From contig JABMSC010000071.1 of assembly GCA_013204685.1 (NCBI GenBank), positions 1 through 16,339 on the forward strand: a stretch of DNA of 16,339 bases, written 5' to 3'. Shown piece after piece: positions 9,301-15,300 of this stretch. A program made the position numbers and the translations under genes. Below the pieces are notes generated by a model, which saw only the letters and a list, made by a program, of their open reading frames with translations, was not told the DNA's origin and did no database searches. The first letter of the stretch is position 1; each line of letters starts with the position of its first letter. Source of the stretch: Candidatus Omnitrophota bacterium (GTDB lineage: Bacteria; Omnitrophota; Gorgyraeia; Tantalellales; Tantalellaceae).

Positions 9301-12300
9301 GGCAATATAAAGCTGGTCATAATGAAAGACGGGCAAGAATTATGCATTGTGAACCCCAAGGGAAGAAAGATAGTAGTTTTGCATTTCCTGACAGAGAACG
9401 TTGAAGATATCATACTTTCACCCAAAGTCGTAGTGGATGACGCCGGGGCGGCGGACGAAGGCACTCCCATGAAACAGGGGACGGGGGAAAGCGATCCCAC
9501 GTCAACGAATGACGAACAACGAACAACGAACGACGAAACCGCCGGGACAGCGGATATGAAGGATGAGCTTACGATCAGGCAAAAACCCTCTAGTCATGAC
9601 ATGCCGAAAGAGAAGAGTCTAGCGTCAAGTGTGCTCTCAACGCTCTTGAAGTTAACTCCGCTTGCGAACATTTTTACCTTGTATTGGACGAAGAAATTCT
9701 TTGAAACAGAAGACTGGCAAGAACAAACCCAAGCATTTAATCTTCTTCTATTGTACAAAGATTCAGCAATCCCCCATGTGTGCCGATTTCTTAGGAAGGC
9801 CGAAAATAGAGCCAAATTAACAGGATACACACAAATGAGGGCCATTGATGTCTTAGAGAACCAGAATGAAAAGAACGCAGAAAGAACTCTAGATACGTTG
9901 CTTGAAATTATGATCGATAGAACAATTCATGCGCCGTATTCAGATCCCGAAGTAAGACATTACGCCTTTACAAAGGCGAAAGAGATATATGAACAGGTAT
10001 CGCAAGATGCAAAAGATGAATTTTTGAGAAGAATCGAAGAGGCCTATTTCAAAGGGAAACATGGAGACTCAACAGGAAAAGAATTTAATAGCCTGCTTTT
10101 GGGACATTGGATAGCCGCCCTTAGAGGTGTAAAAGTCACTGATTATGTGCTTCGCACATTGGTTAATGCTGATGACAAGGAAGTAGCAATAGCTGCAGTC
10201 AGGCTTTTGGATAACATTGATCCGAAAGAGATGTTCGAGACGATAAAAAGTATAGCGCTAAATAAGGTAAAAATAGAAGGGACTGACCGTCTTTACAGTG
10301 TAGTTTATACAGGAGCCAGACAATTTGCCATACATGCCTTAGATCAGCTTAATACAGAAGAAGCCATAGACGTAATATTGCAAATAGCGAGCGACAAAGA
10401 GGCCGAATGGGATTATGACGTGTGGGGTTTTGCAGTCTTTACTTTGTCAGAGAGTACGAACCCCCGGGTGAGGGAGTATTTGGTGAAGGTAATATCTCAA
10501 GAAGTAGTAACACCAAATGCTGCTTTAACCGTATCAGAGGGCGACCAAATTAGAGCGGTAGCAAAAACAGAAATTCCCGACCCGAAAGTAATAGAAAACG
10601 CAATAGAGTCACTCAATAAAATGAATACACCCGAATCTAGAAGATCTCTCATAATGCTGGCTCAAGAGTCTGCTAAAAAAGCGAGAAAAAACAATAACGA
10701 CTGGAAAATAATAAAATATGCAGCCAGGGCCTTGCACGACATACGCTCCGAAGAAAAAGAGGAACTTAGAGGCAAGTGCGAAGACTTAATAGCGCTTCTT
10801 GTTAGGATAGTCTCAGGAGAGGAGAAGAGGGAAAATCATGATGAAGTGCTCTTTGCAGTAGAAGCTTTGGGCAAGATCCAGTCTGAAGACCCTGATGGAG
10901 CTCTTTTTGACTTTATTTCGAAACTGATCGAAAAGAAAGAAAAAGCCCCTGGGGAGTGGAGATTAGTGCAGACAGGCCTTGTTGCCTTGAAAGAGATGGG
11001 TTCAAAAAAGTTTATAGAACTGGCACTAAAGATAATAACGTTCCCAGAAGCTCTTGAATTTGAAGAATTCATAGAATATGCGGATGCAAGACACTATGCA
11101 ATAATGTTTTTAGCTGAGATAGATCCAGAAGATCCGCGGGTTGAGGAAATAGTAGATCTTCTTATAGGAATATTCACTGAGACGAGATTAGGAGTGACTG
11201 ATTCCCACTCTGAGATGTATGGGTTATCAGTTTTAGATAAACTTGGCACCCAAAAAGCGAGAAGCTATGTAGAGGGAGTAGCCTTTGGCGAAGAGAAGTG
11301 CGTATATCCTCAAACAAGGGATCATGCGATAAGTATTTTGAATAAGTCAAAACACAAAAAGACTTATAGAACGGAACTTTTAAGAAGCGTTTCTTTGGGA
11401 GAAGATTATACTCCGGAACCAGGCACATCCATAGATCATGTTTTGGAAGTTTTACTAAAAACTCTAGAAATCGAGAGAAAAACAGAACACGACTGGAAAG
11501 CCATAGAAAACACCATAATTTATCTTGGTGAAACAAAGACTGAAAGGGAAGATGTCTTTGATATTCTTACAGAGATAATTTCAGGAAAAGTACAAATAGG
11601 TGGAAAAGTTATAGAGGTCTCGAAAGCCGAAGCAATATGTAAAGCAATCCAGGCCTTAACAGAGATAGGGTCTCAGGAAGCAGTAGAAGTTTTTCTCCAT
11701 AAAGCAGAAGAGATAATAGAACAAGACGAAAGAGAACGCGATGATTGGGAGGTATTGCAAAGTTTAATAGACGCTTTCTGGAAGATGCGAGTAAAGGAAG
11801 CAGCAGGCATACTGAAGAGAGTAGTCTTTATGGGCAGCAAAGATAACGATAACGCGGAACTAGTAATAGGAGCGCGGGATCACGCAATAGATGCGTTACA
11901 TGAAATTATGGGTCTGGGAGCATTTAACCTGGGTGAGGTATCAGATTTTGCTGAGGTAAGCTTAGCACGAGAAATACCTTATAGCACAGAAGATCTAGAC
12001 GCTCTTAAAGATATGGGCATTCTCACCAGCGAGGAGAATCAACTTTTAGCTAAAAAGCCTACCACCCCAGAACTATTCTCTTGTCACGGAAGAAGCATGT
12101 GGCGGTATATCAATAAGAGGTGCTACTGGATAAAGGGATCAGGTTCCGGACGAGAAACCCGTAAAAACGGCATTGCCTTCGGGAAAAAAGGCGATAATGA
12201 TATACAGGGTGGACTGACATATTCACAGGCTAGGCATATGTCGTATTATGCATACCTTTTTAATTATTGGCTTGATATTGCTAGAGAGACAAGCGATCCT

Positions 12301-15300
12301 GTTGTTCTTACCGCAGATCAGCATAGTGACGAAGCCAATCCGTTTATAAGAAACGCCGGACTATTTTATTTAAAATCTATTCCGGGGACAGATGAAGACG
12401 GCCAGACTCAAAATATACCGATAGAGAAGGCTGTTGAGAGGATAGGATACGTAAACCAGTCAAAAGACCCAATGGTTCTATATGTATATTCTTCAAAGAT
12501 GCCTTACAGGTGGGAGGAAGTAATTGGAGCCGACTTAGACTCTTATGTGTGGAAGCCTTATCTGGAAGAAGTTAACCAAGACAAAAAGAAACTACTTTTT
12601 ACTGCTATAGCAAACTTTGCGAAAGCTGTGCATATTGCCCACGATATCATAGGAGTAGTGTTGCATAATCAGCATGGCACTGTGTTCTCGGGACACAATG
12701 TAAACGTATTTGGTGAAATATTTGATTATGACACAGTCACATCAAACCCCGTCAACCTATCTAACAAGAAAAACGATATAACCGAGGCGCTAAATCTCTT
12801 GAAAGCATTAGCCAAAAAACTTGACATAGAAGAGGAAGATGTAAATGTAGAGGAAGTTTTCCGCAGTATATTAGCGGCTGAAGACACCGGTACCGCCATG
12901 AAACAGGGGACGGGGGAAAGCGACGATTCTGCCGGGGCGGTAAAAAGACTCAAAAAACAGGAAAAACGGTTCATAAAAAAATACGGTCCCAAGGCGGCGG
13001 GTGATGAAAGCAAAAATGAGTTTGACCGTATCTCTCCCCAGCATCGATCCGTTCTCGAAAAACACATCCACGAGTCTTTCGACACATATATCCGAAAACC
13101 CGGCAGGAAAACGCAGGTGATCGCCGACGTATCTTCTGCCGGATGGCACGTTGCGGAAGGAATAGCAGAAAGATATAAAAATGTGGAAGTTGAAGACCTT
13201 TCGGATGGACCTAACTCGTTAGATGGCGCTGTGTGCAATTTCGGCCTTACGTCTCTCACGCTGAATGAAAGAGGAGAATTTTTGAAAGAATTAAGGGCAG
13301 CTTTAAAACCGGGGGCAAAAGCGGTATTTTTAGTCCATCACCCTAAGGCCGTCATTAAAAGAAGATTTGGGGGTAGAAAAGTTCTTTATAAAGACAGGGT
13401 TGAACTGGGAAGGTTATTCCGCCTGTATGGTTTTAAGGTTCATATGGCAAGGGTTCTCAGATCTGAAAAGGACGTTCTGGGATACGGCGTTGTTGTGGAA
13501 AAGAGGGATGAAGCCAGGTACCTGCAGCAATTATGGGGGCGGAGCTTCAGCATATTTAAAGTAATGGCCCCTACAATTCTCGATGTTCTTTTTAGCGAGA
13601 AAAGGACGCCTCGGGAACAAGCCGGACTCATCCTCATGCTATTAAGAAAAGGGTGGTACCTTGCTCGCTATGTTAAAGCCAGGCGCTGGGCTCTTGATAG
13701 CGAAACGATCGCTTTTCTTCTTGATGAATTATTGGAGATACAAAAGGAAGGCCGCGTACAAAGAACCCTCTGGTTTGGGATACGTGAAATATTGGAGAGA
13801 AGGCCTAAGATTGCGCTGGAGACTTCGGTACAGAGACTCCTGCGCACGCATAACTCAGAAGAGAAAATGAAACTGATCAATTTGATACGTGATCGCTCCT
13901 TGAACGCTTTAAAAAACAGGAACGAAAATGAAGCTGTGGTGCACGAACTTATAAGATTACTGGATACGAAGGATGACAGCTTGCGCGCGGAAGTTTACGA
14001 TGCGCTTGCCAGCGCCGATCACGTGATCATACCAAAAACATTCTTTAGGATGTTAAGAAGTGAGGACGGATTTACCGACGAAGAAAAGCTAAAGATCCTG
14101 AATGTTCTGCTGAAACATTTCGATGAAGACATCCATCGTGTTGTAAAGATCTTCTCATCTGTTTGGAGGAACTTAAAACCGGGCGGGCAAACAAAAGAAA
14201 CGCTTCTTCAAAAAATCTATAAAAAATTGGATGATAAAGACTCTGGGGTCCGAAGGTGCGCGTTCGAGGTCTTGGGGAATGTGGGTAACGTTTCAAGCGT
14301 TGGCAAGGTTCTGGAAAGCGTGCGGAAGAGAGGGTTACGGAGAATATGTCCCGAGGCCTTGGTAGCGCTGTTTAAATTATCCAAAGAAAGGCGGGTCCTG
14401 GCAGAAAGGGAGGAAGAGATCATCGCGCCCTTCCTGCGTGCTCTTAAGGACGGCAGCGATGAGACTCGAGAGTTGGTTTGCTCTCTTTTGGGAAGAATTT
14501 ACAGCGCAAAAACAGGCCCCGAACGAATGAGACGAACGGTTGCGGACAGGTTGGTCGACATGGCCGGTGACTCCAACGTTCGCGTACAAGTGGGCGCGGC
14601 TGATGCGCTGGCCCGGATGAAAGATGAGCGCGCCTTTGATGTAATGATCTCACTTCTCAACAATACGGAAAATTCGTATGTAATAGACCGCATTATAGAG
14701 GGCCTGGGAAAGCTGGGGGACAAAAAGGCCATCCCGCACCTGGTAAAGGTGATGGCAGATGAAAAAATGAATTCCGGAGAGACTTTCACTTTCACCAAAG
14801 CCGTTATCCGGCTCGGCCGGCTGCAGCGCAAGGATAAACTGTGGAAAATCCTGGAATACCCCCCGGCGACTGCCAGATCCGAAAAGAGCCTGGGAGACTA
14901 TTTGCTCAGCATCGAGAAAGAGTTCCATCAGAACTTAAAAAGCGCAGGATTTGCGGACCATCAAAAAGCGCATGACCTGATCACCACTATAGCAGAGTTT
15001 ATATACTATGACACGGATCTTTCCTACACTGCCAGATATAGCCGGGGCGTAGACGCGTATTTGTTCTATTATTATTTAAGAGAGCTTTCGGAAGAATTAC
15101 GGACCAGGAGCGGAAAAATTACGTGGAAAGACCTGAAATTCCTGGATGCACTGAAAGAGTCGCCTGTAGAAATACTTGAAGAGGTGCCGGTTGTCAGCCT
15201 CTTAAAGGGCAAACTCGCCAGCGATCTCGAAGAAAGGGTGCGGGTTTACCGAAATATCGGATATGCTAAAGCGATGGCGAGACCCGTTCCCGAGAGCCTT

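Larger units (their letters stand above)
9436..9560 (+). other. Linker 4: composite repeat junction before first HEAT array
   Basis: The linker holds the 29-bp repeat (9460-9488), the GAAAGCGATCCCACGTC block (9487-9503), a heptamer tract (9507-9534) and a GC-rich ACCGCCGGG block. The module order is as in linker 2. The translation is Gly/Thr/Asp/Asn-rich (ESDPTSTNDEQRTTNDETAG) and probably unstructured. Confidence 0.75.

Noticed and set aside
12726..13259. Minus-strand frames that share a peptide like SPVPCFMVV at several places
   Set aside because: The shared peptide is just the reverse complement of the 29-bp repeat; the surrounding sequence has no coding character.
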